Shown here: piece by piece, positions 1 to 12,900 of the stretch | Numbering within the stretch: the first letter of the stretch is position 1 | Layout: every line of letters starts with the position of its first letter | Notes under the pieces: generated by a model | Database searches by the model: none | Told to the model about the DNA's origin: nothing | Seen by the model: the letters and a program-made list of their open reading frames with translations, nothing else | Source: Durusdinium trenchii | Taxonomy: Eukaryota > Sar > Dinophyceae > Suessiales > Symbiodiniaceae | DNA: 64,000 bases | Direction: 5' to 3' | Assembly (NCBI GenBank): GCA_963970005.1 | Contig: CAXAMN010014114.1 | Coordinates: 96,277-160,276, forward strand | Made by a program: the position numbers and the translations under genes

Positions 1-3000
1 AGTGTCACGCCTGACATTCACTACATACCGAAAAGCAGCAGAGATTGGTTTCGCCTGGCGAAACCTTTCCATTCCCTTTGGAAGATATGAAGAGGCCACT
101 GGGAAACCATACGGCTCGAACGTGCCAAAAAAGTGGAAGATACTTGCAAAAATCGCAAATCCCATGGCCGTCCCCTCCATCTCAACCACCTCGTCGACTC
201 CAACCACCTCGTCCCGACCAGGCCACCTCACAGGCTGTGACCTTGCTGCGGCTCTTCCAGTCGGGCAGGCAGCACAGCTGAACGGCGGAGGTTGCGCAAC
301 CGCAACGGCGGAGAACGTGTTCGGAGAAACGCTGGGTCCGTGGTCTGCTTCGGAGAATCGGAGCCACTTGTCGGAGCATGAGATGTTTAGATTATAAACC
401 ACTCAACCCCGGAAACCAGATGGAACAGAACCCCCAAAAACGATCACCGCGATCAGGCCCAAAGGAACGCACCATGTGACCTCTCCCGTCCGACCTCAAA
501 GGAGAAGACACCACTCAAACACTCCCTGGGCCGTGCAGCGCGCGTTTTGCCCCATCATCTACGGGTCAAATGGGTCAAAGACGGTGGGACGGCACCCGCT
601 CTGAACAGGGAGCGAACCAAGTGGTCCAGGCTTCGCTGAAATCACCGAGCACTTGAGGTCTCAATGTGTATCTTTGGGAAGACGACATGGCGGACCTGCA
701 AGAAGAGAATGTGTTCGTCCGCACACAATCGGAAGCGAATCGCAGCGATTCACGAGAACTCGGGCCAATCCATGGGTGGTTGGAGGGTTTGGGGTACCGA
801 AGAGACATCAGGGGGAGCTTCGACGGAGCCGACCGGGACGGTCGAGTCGAGTCGAAAGACTATCTGCGGACGGACAGCGTTCTCGCACGATCATCGCTTG
901 GAGGATCTTCATCCAGGCTAGTCATCAACCCTGCCAGCGACTGTTTTTGTAAAGGAGTACCCGAGCTGGGCGCCCTTCGTCCGTCATCATGGACCCTCTT
1001 TCGCACAGGTGGTGTACCGAATTTGAGAGGCTGGGCAAATGGTCTGAAGCCACCAAGGAAACACATCCGGTCTCATGTAACAACCATGCTGTAGCCTCTT
1101 CATCGAAACTGCTGTTCATCCGTGCTGTTCTCCATCCAAGGCACGGGTTTCCCCAGGGTCCATAGGTCTCCTGTCGAACATCCAATGCTCCAGGCCGCGG
1201 CGAAAAGGACGACTTTCAGGCCAGGCTAATCCGCCAAACGTGATGTGACTGTTATTTTTGATGGACGGTATGTCTTCTTCAACATCAAAGCATCCAAAAT
1301 GGACTGGAAAATCAGAAAGTGCTTTCTTCATGATGGATCTGAAAGGGTCAGTGCTCGAACTCTGCACATACGTTCATGAATGGAGCTTCCTGTGGATTGT
1401 CTTCAGACCCTTTGGGCGTTGAAGAAGAAACCGAGCGATGTACCCGGCTGCGACTGTGGGGTCCATCCGGGCCGGCGACACCATGACCGTCCTGGTCACA
1501 GCACTTCTCAAAGGTAATCCCCTGCTGCTCATCGAAGCCTAGAACTGTGGACGCCAGCACCGTGGTCAGTCATGGCATGCTAGGATGACCAGCACCGTGG
1601 TCAGTCCATGTGCTGGCCAAAACGTTTTGGGGGGTTAGGGTTCAGGTTAGGCTTTCAATCCTGGGTGACTCGCTCAGGATGAGTCGCGAACCTCAGCTGC
1701 ATGTGAAAGGCGGAGGGTTCAACCAGAAACCGCAGGAAGCTGTCACCATGTTGCAAGATGATGGCTCTTTGACCCCTACCAACCATGGGAGCGTAAATGG
1801 ATCAGAAAGCCAAAACGGGTGCAACAACCACTCCCGTCTTTTGCTGCTTCCTTCACTCTCGAATAAAGTTGTCCACCAAAAGTTGGATTCTCAAAAGTGG
1901 GCAGGATCAACGAGTGCCCGGCTTGAGTTTGTTCTCAAGGCCACAACACATTCGCTCAAACGCTGTCCGTCCACGAGCTACCTGAAGCTCATTTCTCCTA
2001 AAGAAGTGGGTGTCTCATAAACTAGGCTAATCATCGAGACGAAATTGCTGCGCACGAAGTGCTTAGTACGACGACAACAAGCATGCGACTCCAAGAGGCC
2101 GGACCTGGTGGAAACCCGTCCGAATCCACCGTAACAAACACAAGACTTCTCTTATCAAGGCCATCGCCACCCCCCTCGAATGACCCAAGCGAGTGACGGT
2201 CCAGGAAGCTCGAGAACGGACCAATCCTCGTAACAAAAGACATCCAACACAATATCACCCGTAATATGTTCTTCACCCCTCATATGTTCATAACTGTTCG
2301 GGTCTAGATCGTCACAAGAAACATGAAACTAGCCACCATCTACTAGCCACGTGCATAGAAGAAGAAACACAATTGAATTTGAACCAGCATGTTCCATAAT
2401 AATACATGAATCTACAGTATTTAAAGGAACTCCATAATTTTACAGTATCAGTTTATGGATGGTTTGGAGTGTTTTTCGCTCCGCTACGACTCACAGCAGC
2501 GAGAATCGGTCTTTCTTCGCTGTTGAGCAGCAAATGCTGCATCCCAAGCGCGCAAGGTCCAATGGAGGCCAGTCCTTTCGTCACCAGGGGCTCAGTAGGG
2601 CTGGCTCCCCTCCCAACATAGCCACAGTTGACACTAAGGATTTTCTCCTCTTGAAGGTGCGACATGTGTTTGGGTTGGGGGGGAACTGGATGTGGCGCAC
2701 CGATCTGTTGCATGAACACTGGTCCACTGGTCCACTCACAGTCGGACTAGACAAATCTGAAACATGCACAGTAAGATCCAAGTAGATGAAGAAGAAACGA
2801 TTCAAAGTCTTGGAATCCCTCAAATCTTCACCATTTGGACCAGAACATCTTCTGTCGAACGTTGTCACACCATCATCACACCATGAACTTTCCAAATCAA
2901 TTCTGCTCTCTTCCGCTTCCTGCCCTGCCCTCCACTGCCCTCCCGCTCCTCTGCCAGGCCAATAGCCGGACCTGTTTCAAAATCGAAGAGATAACTGCTC

Positions 3001-3924
3001 AAGACCCAGCACTGTCCAAGAAACTTCAACCAAAGGAACATGGACACCTTTCCATTCTCTTGCTATGCGTATATGCGAAAGGGGCCCTCAGTAAAGGGGC
3101 GAATAGAGCGTACTCACAGGCAACTTCACCTACGACCTGAAGCCCTGCCTGACATTGTGCGTCAGCATCATGGGCGCCAGCTCCATGGGTTGAAGCGAAC
3201 CAACAGGTGACCAGGCCATACCAGGCCCCAGCCATACGTAGCTGTGGCTGGTAGACTTGCTTCTTTTCTGGTGCTGACTAGGATGAAATGCTCTTCTCAT
3301 CACCGAAGTTGGCCTCATCATGGCTACAGGAAAAGGAAATGAGAGCTGAACATATGGAAGTACTTGAAATCAATAGTGTGACATGCCTCCATGTGCAGAG
3401 TACCTTATCCTTTGCAACTATCTCACCGTAGTTTAACGTTTCCTGATAACATCATGCCAAGCTTTGAGCCAGAAGAAGCATCAACTGCCCCAATGCGAAG
3501 CAACTAAGGAGCTCTCTGCCCCCAAGAAAGGAGGAAAGCAACGTCTTCAATCATGTTTTCTGTGGCTGAAACTAGAGTCAGAGCTTTGGAATGCTGACTT
3601 AGTCCACCGTCCAGGATGTGGAGGATTCCATTCCAGCTTTAAACGCCGCAGGAGAAGGCCCTTACAACGATTCCAGCCACATGGGCAGCTTCCGGGGGAA
3701 CTGAAGTGACTCCGAGGAAGAAATGGATTCTTGGAGAAGACGCGCCTACGGAACCTTGCAAAGCCAGAAAATATGATATGACAATTATGGCCGCGCCAAA
3801 TGCGACAACGATGACGTACAGTGACATAATTATTTACGCAAGATGCGAAGCACCGTCACGACCCTACAGACTCTCCCCATCGCATCACGCAACACACGGC
3901 CAAGGCCACAGGCTGGGGGAGCAC
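1..3924. other. Unassigned region downstream of the helicase motif II exon
   Basis: The helicase gene on the minus strand must continue through or beyond this stretch, because motif II is the last exon found. I looked for later DExH motifs (DFLL, SAT, TNIAETS, QRAGRAGR) in minus-strand frames and found none that were convincing. Short open frames here show no family I recognise. The remaining exons may be too small to see, or may lie outside the window. Confidence 0.4.
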
Positions 3925-3966
3925 CTTGTCTCTCTCATGGAGCTCGTCCATGACCAAGTGAGTCAC
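3925..3966 (-). CDS. Helicase exon 8: motif II (DELHERD)
   Basis: It encodes VTHLVMDELHERDK, the Walker B DExH box with the HERD extension typical of the family. The second x residue is Leu where Ala, Ile or Val is more usual. The acceptor is CGGGAG and the donor is GT (ACAAG then GTGCTC). It joins in phase 0 to the preceding ELTK. No following exon was found. Confidence 0.8.
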
Positions 3967-6900
3967 CTCCCGAGGACAGAAGGCGTGCTGAAAGCTGCAA
4001 TATGAGATTGAACTGGTGTCAAGCGCAGGCAAAATCTTCTTGCTTCTGAGAATCTGCTTCCCTTTCTCTCTTAACTTTCAAATGTTGTAATTGTTTTTCA
4101 TGTGTCACATCCAGAAGGCCCTTGGCATCGTGTACATCAGCAATACAAAACAAAGAAGATCACATCACCAGAACCAGCATCACCAGCACCAGTGGACAAG
4201 CTGTGGACAAGCTATCTCTGCCAGATGTATATGTTGCAAGGTTCGGTCGTGAGTTTGGAACCCGCCCGCGAAATCCGCGAAATCCCCCGCCTTCGTCAGC
4301 TCCGGGTCTTCCAGCACTCGGCGCCGGAAGACGCCCGCCGTGCAGAAGTGCAGCCGCGTCCGGGCCGAGCCTTGGAGACATCTGAGACGAGTTCGGCGGC
4401 GGACGACGGGACGAGCTTCGTGGAGGTCACCGTCACCCAGTTCGGGCGCGGGGCTTCTTGTTTTTCTTCGGCTGGATGCCGTCATGCGTGCGTGTTTTCA
4501 CATAAAAACACATGAAATACATCACAGGGAACGATGAAATTGGAGTAGATCTCTGTCTAGAGATCTGGATTTGCAGTGCACTTTTTGAATAAACCTGTTA
4601 TTGAGGCCTGCAAGCCTATGTTTGCAGGGTCGTGCTGGCACATATTTTCATCTACTCATCCGGGAACTTGAACTACTCCCTTTTTGCCTACTTGCACTTG
4701 CTTATTATGTAACTTACTATGTATTCTATTCTGTTGCTTGTGTCTGTGAAACTCCGCATTTGGATGCTGAACATTGCCAAGAAGATCCATGTAACTTGCT
4801 CTGTGGCGACAGGCTGTTCTGCTGAACAGGCATCTTCCAGCTGTCCAGCCTCTAGCGCAGTTGCCCACTCGATTTCCCAGACAAGTCTGACCCAGGTCCA
4901 CCCTGGTCCCAGTCAAACCTCATTGACCAACTCAAGCATTTCATCAGCGCCCGTCCCTGAACAGCTCAGGCTATCCAGTCCAAGCGCCCTCCCCTTCCCC
5001 GGTCGCTTCGGCGCGGCGCCATCACGCGCTTACGCCGAAGCGGCGTTGATGCTCCAAGTGAACGGAATAGCCTACCTCTGTGGAATTGAAGCGTTGAAGG
5101 GCCATTGATGGGTACCAAAGTTGTCTGACTTGGGGCAGGTCTGAGGGGTGCTTCAATCTATCCCAAAATCAGCAGAACAATCCTCCCAACAATGTGCATC
5201 CAAAGCCCAAAGTTGAAGCGGGTGCATTGTATCAAAGCAAGTTTATGCTTCCTCTGAGCACACATGATCCGACACCTGGTTTTGTGTCCGACATCCAATC
5301 AAGGATCATCCCCTGAGAGGCATTGGAGTGAGCACGTTGGCCGCCTACAATTTGATACCAAGTGTCTTGGCCAAGCAAGCCAACGAGATATTTGAAGGCG
5401 GGCCTCGTGGTTGAGATGAGGTGAATCAACCTCCAGTAGCCCACAGTGCCACGTCACATTTGAGACCACTGTCATCAGTTCGAAACGGGTGCGAAAGCCG
5501 CTGGCTTTCACGGTGTTCGGCGACATGCTTGTGGTTGCCAAGCGGCCACATCTCCCACTGTCTCCCCTCGCTCCTGGGGAAATCGGTAGCGACCCGTCGA
5601 CCGCCCGCAAGAAGCGCAGAAGATGTTGCAGTTGAAGTTGAAGGGCAGATATTCAGAACTGTTCTTCATGTATTAGGCCACTATGCTCGGTGGAGGCCAT
5701 CGCTACGAACTTAACAAGAAGCTACTAGTCATGTTAGGGCAAAGATTCAGAACTGTTCAAGAACGGCTGCTGAGTTCAGAACTTCGAGGTGCCATGTTTG
5801 GATGCCTAGATTGCAGAATTCTCGCTCAAAAAAAGCCACCCAAAAAGCTCGGCCAGTCTTGGGATCGCAGTGGATGCAATTGAAGTGAACCGGATCATTA
5901 TATATATATAATAAGACGTTGCTGCATGAGTCATGGCTCAACAGCAACCCAACCAGAGGATGCAAAGGGTCCCGTATACGCCTTCGCCTTCGCCGGTCAC
6001 ATTGGTCACATGATAGCGGAAAATGTCGTTGGAACAAGCTGAGATCAATCAAACCAAGTAATCCTTGTTACTAGTAGCTTCTTGTTGCTAGTAGTAATGC
6101 CAGGAGCTACTAGCAGCGTCCTTAGCAGCGTCCTTGTTACTAGTAGCGATGCACCTTGTTACTAGTAGAATTCTATAGCTGTTTGATCTCAGTTGATTTA
6201 TCAACCGGTGTACAATATTCCAGCTATAAGCTGATAGATTCTATACCCTTTTTTAGCTGGTGATGTATTCACGCTAATCCATGTCAGTCACAAATCGCTG
6301 GACATCTCCTGTGCAACCCGATGAGCCAAGGACAAGGCCTCAGCTTTCGATCGAATGTGAAAATCCTCCGAGTCTGAAGAAATCGTCGCTGTTCACCACC
6401 ATGCGCTTGCCTGGAGTCCAGAGGTGCCCTATCATCCTATCCCTAGATGCTGTATCTCACCCTCTTCGCTGGCTCTTTGGGGAGTATGATGGGTTCAGCC
6501 CTCACTTCTTGATTCCACAACGTCAAAGGTCTCATACACTTAGAGCCATGGGCCATTTCCCCAAACCAGCCATCTTTGCGAACCCAAAGGGTTTGACGAG
6601 TATCCATTGAAAACTTAACATGCTCTCGAAAACAAATGATTCAAAAAATTCTTGGTGATAAAAATGTCCTGCCCGGTTACTTCTGACACCGCGGGTACCT
6701 GAGTCAACCAACCGCGATGAGAAGCTGAGGCGTGTAACTTTTGACCTGCAACTGTGTGCTGCGGCGGCTAAGAAGCACGCCAATGAAATCCTTCCAAACC
6801 TGTTCAAGCTGGTTAAAGACTTCTTCGCGTACTCTCATGGGCTCGGCCCAGCCACTGCTCAGGCAACAAGACGATCCACCTGCGCTTCATTTGCCAGTGC

Positions 6901-9900
6901 GCTTCATTGCAAACGGTGATTGGGAAGGCCATTCAAGTAAGATGAACTTGTTTGGGTCGCAAGACTGCAAGATGTCCTCATCTAAACGCCTCTCCTCAAG
7001 AAGCTCCACAAATCCTTTGCGCACAGGAAGCTCTCAGCTTGAACGAAAAGCACTCCATGCTCTCAGATCAGATTTGAGCTGATCCACTGGTGGATCTTCG
7101 AGGAACCTATATAGAGATTTCTCGACATTACAACTCTTCTGCCAAGGCTTGGAGAGATGACTTGTGAGAGTTTGTTGCTCCACGGCCACCATAACGTACG
7201 CCTAGAAAGGACTGGATCGTTGGAGGAGCTGTGTGTGTGTGTGTCAAATGACCGGCCCAATCGAAAGAGGAAATATCAGCAAACCATACTCTACATCTCT
7301 TTTCTAGCTAGCTTTGTGATTCAGCTTGTGAGCGGACGAAAGTGTGCCCAAACGAAAAAATCATCTTCAGGACGATAAACCGCCATCAGCATGATTGACT
7401 TTCGTGTTCCACCAAGCAAGTGGCCGAAATTCTTCGCGGCTGCGTCACCACAATGTTTGCACCTGGCAACGCCTGACTGAAGCGGACCGTGAAGGCTATG
7501 TCGTCGGGTTCGGCTGTGTCAACGGCGGGGCGGGGGGAGCAGGTGTTTCAGAAAAGTCGCTCGCAAGTCCTTCTTCATGGAGGTGTATTGGAGGTGTATT
7601 GTTTGCTTCGATGCAATTCGTGCAACTCAGATCAGCAATGCACCTCCGTCGCTACGTGCTCTGAAACCCATCCCACAAATGCGAAAGCAAACACCTCCGC
7701 CGGAACGCCTCCAGAAGGAATTGTGGCACCTGCGTGGACTTGCCGCAGCCCGTCTCGCCAATGACCAATGTCACCTGCCACGGAAAGGGCACTACGACGA
7801 GGGTGCTCAGACGGGGCGTTATTTTTCGAGCGGGAAGCGAAAAGGTGCAGCGTCTCCAAAGGCTAAACCCATCGAAACGGATCGAAATGTTGTTGCTTTG
7901 GCAATTCATCCAGAAGACCCTCCTGCTCATTTCAGGAGTGTCGAAATGGGAAAAGGAGGATCCCAGAAGAACATTGACTGAGGCCCGAGGCGATTTTTCT
8001 GCATGACTTTCTGGAGGAAACCATCCAAATTCAACTCCTCGATCGCACCCCAAAGTCTGAGCCCCGCAAAAAGCACGGACCACAGATCCACCATGGACCA
8101 TCGCCCAGTTCACTATCCTGGCGTTTCAAACCCAAAAAGCGTTGAACGAACGAAGACCTTCTGCCCGTGTCCAAAGGGTCGGATGACCGCCCGTCGTCGT
8201 TGGGTCATACGCGGTGTGCGGTCGTTCTGCGCCGAAAACGACCCAATGTTCTCTGTGCCTCAAAGGACAAAGAAAATGGAGAAAGGGTGTGCTTTTCCGT
8301 TTTGTTCCATGCTCCAAAAGTGACCCAGGTCCTTGGAAGTAATCAAACGTTTGGATCCAGACGAACGCATTATCAAACCTTTACAAACCACTACACACTT
8401 GATCAAAGCCTCTTCAGCCTGATCACGGTTTATCCTTTTTTCTGCTGGGTCAACAGTGTTTCCAGGCGCCTGCGACTGCTGGACCGCCTGCAAGATCTTC
8501 TCCCGGCACTGCCATGCCGGTAAGGCCTGCCTGGGCGTCCGGGGCTCGAGGCTGACTCACGGGTTTTCTACACCACCTCACACCCCGCAAAAGCCTTTCC
8601 TTGAAAGGTGCAGTGTGGCAACAACCACACATGCGGATGCGTTTTTTTCACGGATGTATGGGCTGGACAGTGTTTGTCTTCCAATGCCATTGATTGACAA
8701 TGAATTAATGGGTTAACTATGATGCTCCCCGGGGCACTTCTGCGTATATGTCCTTCTCTCAGTAAAGTAAAACGGCACAAAGCACAGGGTCCAAAAATTG
8801 GCAAAGTTGCTGCAAAAACACGTTGCAGGGGGAGGAAACACTACAAGTCTCTGTCTCTTTTCTATCTTGTTTTCTGCTTTCCAACAACGATGAAACATGA
8901 AAGGCTACAACTTTGCTCGATCTTGAGCGGCTTGACCTTCGGGTAAACTTCGCTCTCGCTAAAAGGGCGTTCAACGGTTACAACGAGGAAAGGACGCGAG
9001 AGCGAAACTCCCAAGTTTGACGACAGCGAAAAGTTTGAACAAGAACCATAGGCCAATTAGGCCAATCGGAGTGAATAGGAGGACTTTCGGAAGCTAAATT
9101 GAGAAGGGCCAAGGGACTCCAGGCCAGTCTTTGGTGGAAAGCTCTAGAGAGGCTTCAGTGAAATGCTGGTACTGCGTGATGGGTTCAATCGTATCAAAAC
9201 TATATCATTTATCGCATGGGCCAAAGACAAACATGATTGCACTTTGACAGCTTTTCGGAGATTCGGAGTACTTTGGGTCCATGCCCGGTTATTCTATGTC
9301 GAATGAGTTCTTACGCAACCCTCAACACGAAACGCAAGCACCCTTTTCCGCCTTGAATCTCAAGTCCAGCAAGGCACGCACACTTGATTGAAGGTAGCGG
9401 AGCAAGGTGACACAGTACTTGCCTTGGCAGCCTGGCACTGCTTAGAATACACCGTTACACCTCTGTGTCCTTCTGAAATGGTCACGAAAAGCTGCAGGAA
9501 AGATTCGCCCAAATCGATGCGAGTAGAACTCGCCGAAGCACGACCGTTCGCTCGCTCGTGTTGGCAGGTTCCGTTCGCACGGCCGACTCGTTCGCAGCTC
9601 CTTCAGCCCCTGCAGAGCAGAGCCCCAGGTGCCAGGAGTTCCAGTTGCGTTTCCTTATCCAACCACCACGCAGCACGTGCGGTATGACACCGGTGGTGGA
9701 TGACGCTCACGAACAGGTCATAAGTTCAGCGATGAGCGCGGGCTTAGTAACATCGCGATGTACCTATAAAGGTGTATCATACACCATCTGCTGAAGGCGA
9801 CACGACACGTCTGACTTGGATCTGTTTGGTCTACAAGTCCTTTGCTCAACTCTCACAATGCACAGATGTTGTTCATCTCATGGTCATGCTTTGGCATTGT

Positions 9901-12900
9901 CCGGCAAAACCTTCTACTTGGCCAAGGAGACTCTTTCAGCCGGTGACCCCATCCAGCTACTCACCACAGTCCGTCCGAGTTGGCTGAGGTCGCTGCTTTT
10001 GAAAACGACAGCGGGAAAAGGTCGCTGTTTTTGAGTTCCGTAGTGGCTAGTCTTTTCGGATTGCTACTAAACTGCACCAATCAACCAACTGCGGAAAAAA
10101 CCGCTCTGACGACACGGAAGAACCGCTTCGCCCGCGTTTTGTCCCCGCGGACCGCGTTTTCTCCAGGTCCCCCGACCGGATTTGGAGTAACTCTGTGGGT
10201 GGAGGACCTAGGGGAGGGCCACCAGGCTCGGGTCCACGAGGCTCACCAGGCCTCGGGGCAGCGCCGCCGGGCTCTGGGCATCACGGATTCAGCAAGTGCT
10301 CTTCATGATGTCCTTCTTGTGCGTCCCTCGTGTTCTGATGACCAACATGGACCTGAGAATGGAATACTCCAAGACCATGTCCACTACAAAGGAGTGCTTG
10401 TGGCTTCATCCTAGTCTCCATTGGAATATATTGGAATTGGGGATCAGAAAACTCCGTTTCGGAACGGACCGGGGGGGAACTCCAAAGCTCAACGGTCTGA
10501 AAGCAACGGTTCGCTCGCCGAGACGATGGGAAGGTTCCGGCTCCGACTTGAACCTTGACTCGGCTCCAAGCCGAAATCCGTCGTGTCCCTCCAAGCTTCG
10601 AAACAAAACAAAACACCCACAATGCGGTATCACGGATGCATCCTACGTGTCGGCCCAACGACGCCCACGTCGCGTCGCGCGATTGGTCGAGTGGCCCCGA
10701 AGCGCCACTGCTCTCGAGCAGCCGGTCAATGGAGCGTGGCGAGACCTGACGAGAATGGCTCCACTGGCCGGGCATTGGTGATGGGAGAAAAAATCACGGT
10801 GAGCGACGGCCATGCAGTTCACCTGGTCGAAAATCCCACACCTACGGCCAGTACTGAGTACTGGTTGGAATCCCCTATGGCTCATGCAGCCTCATGCGAT
10901 GCGCTCTTCATCTTTCTAAGGGCAATCTGTGAATTCGATGGATGGATCAAGAGGCCCTCAAAGGCAGAAGTTGTTGTGGGCATCCAACAACTGGGCTATT
11001 GGCGAACGCATGATGGCAGATACAAGCTTGGCGACCACTTCGAATTCATTCACGCTAACAATGCCACCTCCCCAGCTTTGGGCGCAGTGTTTAATTCTTG
11101 GCGGTGGATTCGTTGTGGCACACCCATCACTCTCCAGATGACCATTCTCGCCTCCACGCATTCAGTTGGTCCTTTCAATCAGACCAAAGACGCCCGGAAG
11201 CCCCAAAGCCCCACGACTCTCTGCTCTCCCGACGGCCACCAAGGGCGCCGAGGCGGCCGCCACCTGGGTCGGCGCAAATACCGTCCGAGGCGCGGTGGAC
11301 GGTGTGAGCGAGATTTGGTCCTGGGTGTGTCCTAAAAATGAGGGAGACCTCCCAGGCAACGACCCCCTGGAAGAAGGGAAATAGACCCAAGAACCCATGG
11401 GTTTGGGGTATCTAAAATACAAGCCCATGTTCTTCCAGTGCCCCAGGCCTCGACCTCTCCAAAGAGGGCTCAAAGTGAAGAACAGCGCACAGGATCGACC
11501 GGACAGCCACGGTTCCGGTTCACCTTCGGGGACGGCACCAGTCAGGATTCAACAGAGGTTGAAGGCTGCTTGCTGTAACCCAGTCAGTCTTGGCACTAGT
11601 TCTTACCGCATCGTTTGCTCAAAGAGGAAATGACATGACCAGATTCAGAGAACCTTCCAACTTCTCGCTCGCGAGAGCCTGTCCTGTCCAAAGATCAGCC
11701 TCCAAACCCCCACATGCCTCTGTGTTATCGCCTTCGGCCGCGTGCTCGACCAGGGGATGTTCGAGAGTCTCCAACCTCGCGTTGTTAAAGAACGGACGCA
11801 ACATATTGCACCACCGATGGTTAGCAGTTGGGCGTAAGACGAAAAAGCAACAGAGCTTTCTTTGGCCCTGTCACCTCATTTCTGCCAGCCAGAACGGCCT
11901 ACGAAAGGTTGAACCAAAGAGCCTCATACTTCACAAAGCTAAACCAACAGACATTGAACAAAGCTAAACTCTACCAACTGTCCATCCAACATGTCAGATT
12001 AGATAGAAAAAGTCTCGAACGTGTCAGCTGGTGAGGCCCCCGGACGCCGCCCGCGGCCAGGACAGCCGAGGGACCTCCTAGCGCCAGCTTGCCACGAGGA
12101 GAGAGAACCAAAGCGCTCTGCACCGCCGGGGCCCCAAACGGCAGTAGCAGAGCAGCCCAAAAAAGACAAAGACATCGAAACGACTTTTGGGGAGCCTGCT
12201 TTTTGGGCGTTTGAATGAGCTTCGGAGGGTGGCGGGGTGGCGGGTACTAGAGTGGTATTGCTCAAATCTAGGCCACCTACAAACCGGCCTATGTTCTCCC
12301 AGGCTGTTTATCTCCGGAGGATGGCTACAGTGCAAGCCTTCTGTTTCTAATTTACCTCTGCTTGGATGAAAAAGGAACACATCATGTGACACCATCATGA
12401 ACTTCTCAGTTTTTAATGTTCTAATTATTTATATATCTGCAACCTGCATCAAACCCCACAGTCATGACAAGAAATAAGTGGATTTCCTGTTCCCTATTGG
12501 CCAGACTATATAGGCCGATGCATTCAAGTCACTTCAGAACGACATGGTGGGAACTACACTGTTCGTGGAACTTGGGCGCATCCCAAGCCCTGTCTGTTAC
12601 CCCGTCCTCTAAACCACCTCAGGTAGAAGCTCGCGGAGCTCGGTGGTTCTAAGACACCAAAGCAACTTGGCTGTGTCGGGAGTGCCAAGCGTTGAAGTGT
12701 CCGGGACCGTTGATCAATCCAACATCTGAACATCCTCATAGCTTGGAAATGTCTCATCATAAGCAAAGCTCTGTTGGAGATCGCTCTGGATGTTTTTTGG
12801 GCTTCCGTCCTTGCAACTGCGGTAACTTGAGAATGTTCCTTAGCTCCTTCACTTCTTCGCTCGGTCCAAGTGGCCAAGAGTTTTGCAGATCCGGTCAGGG

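Noticed and set aside
3120..3330. Next helicase exon after motif II (ANFGDEK or QPMELAPMM frames)
   Set aside because: Neither fits the DFLL or SAT segments expected after HERD, and phase support is lacking.
3650..3710. Minus-strand segment FPRKLPMWLESL with acceptor and GTAAGG donor
   Set aside because: Splice-like edges, but the peptide does not match the helicase at that point.
10583..11335. 250-codon plus-strand frame
   Set aside because: Text changes character along its length, no domain, no conserved motif; it lies opposite the helicase gene. A short Ala-rich segment in another frame near 11.25 kb was also not convincing.
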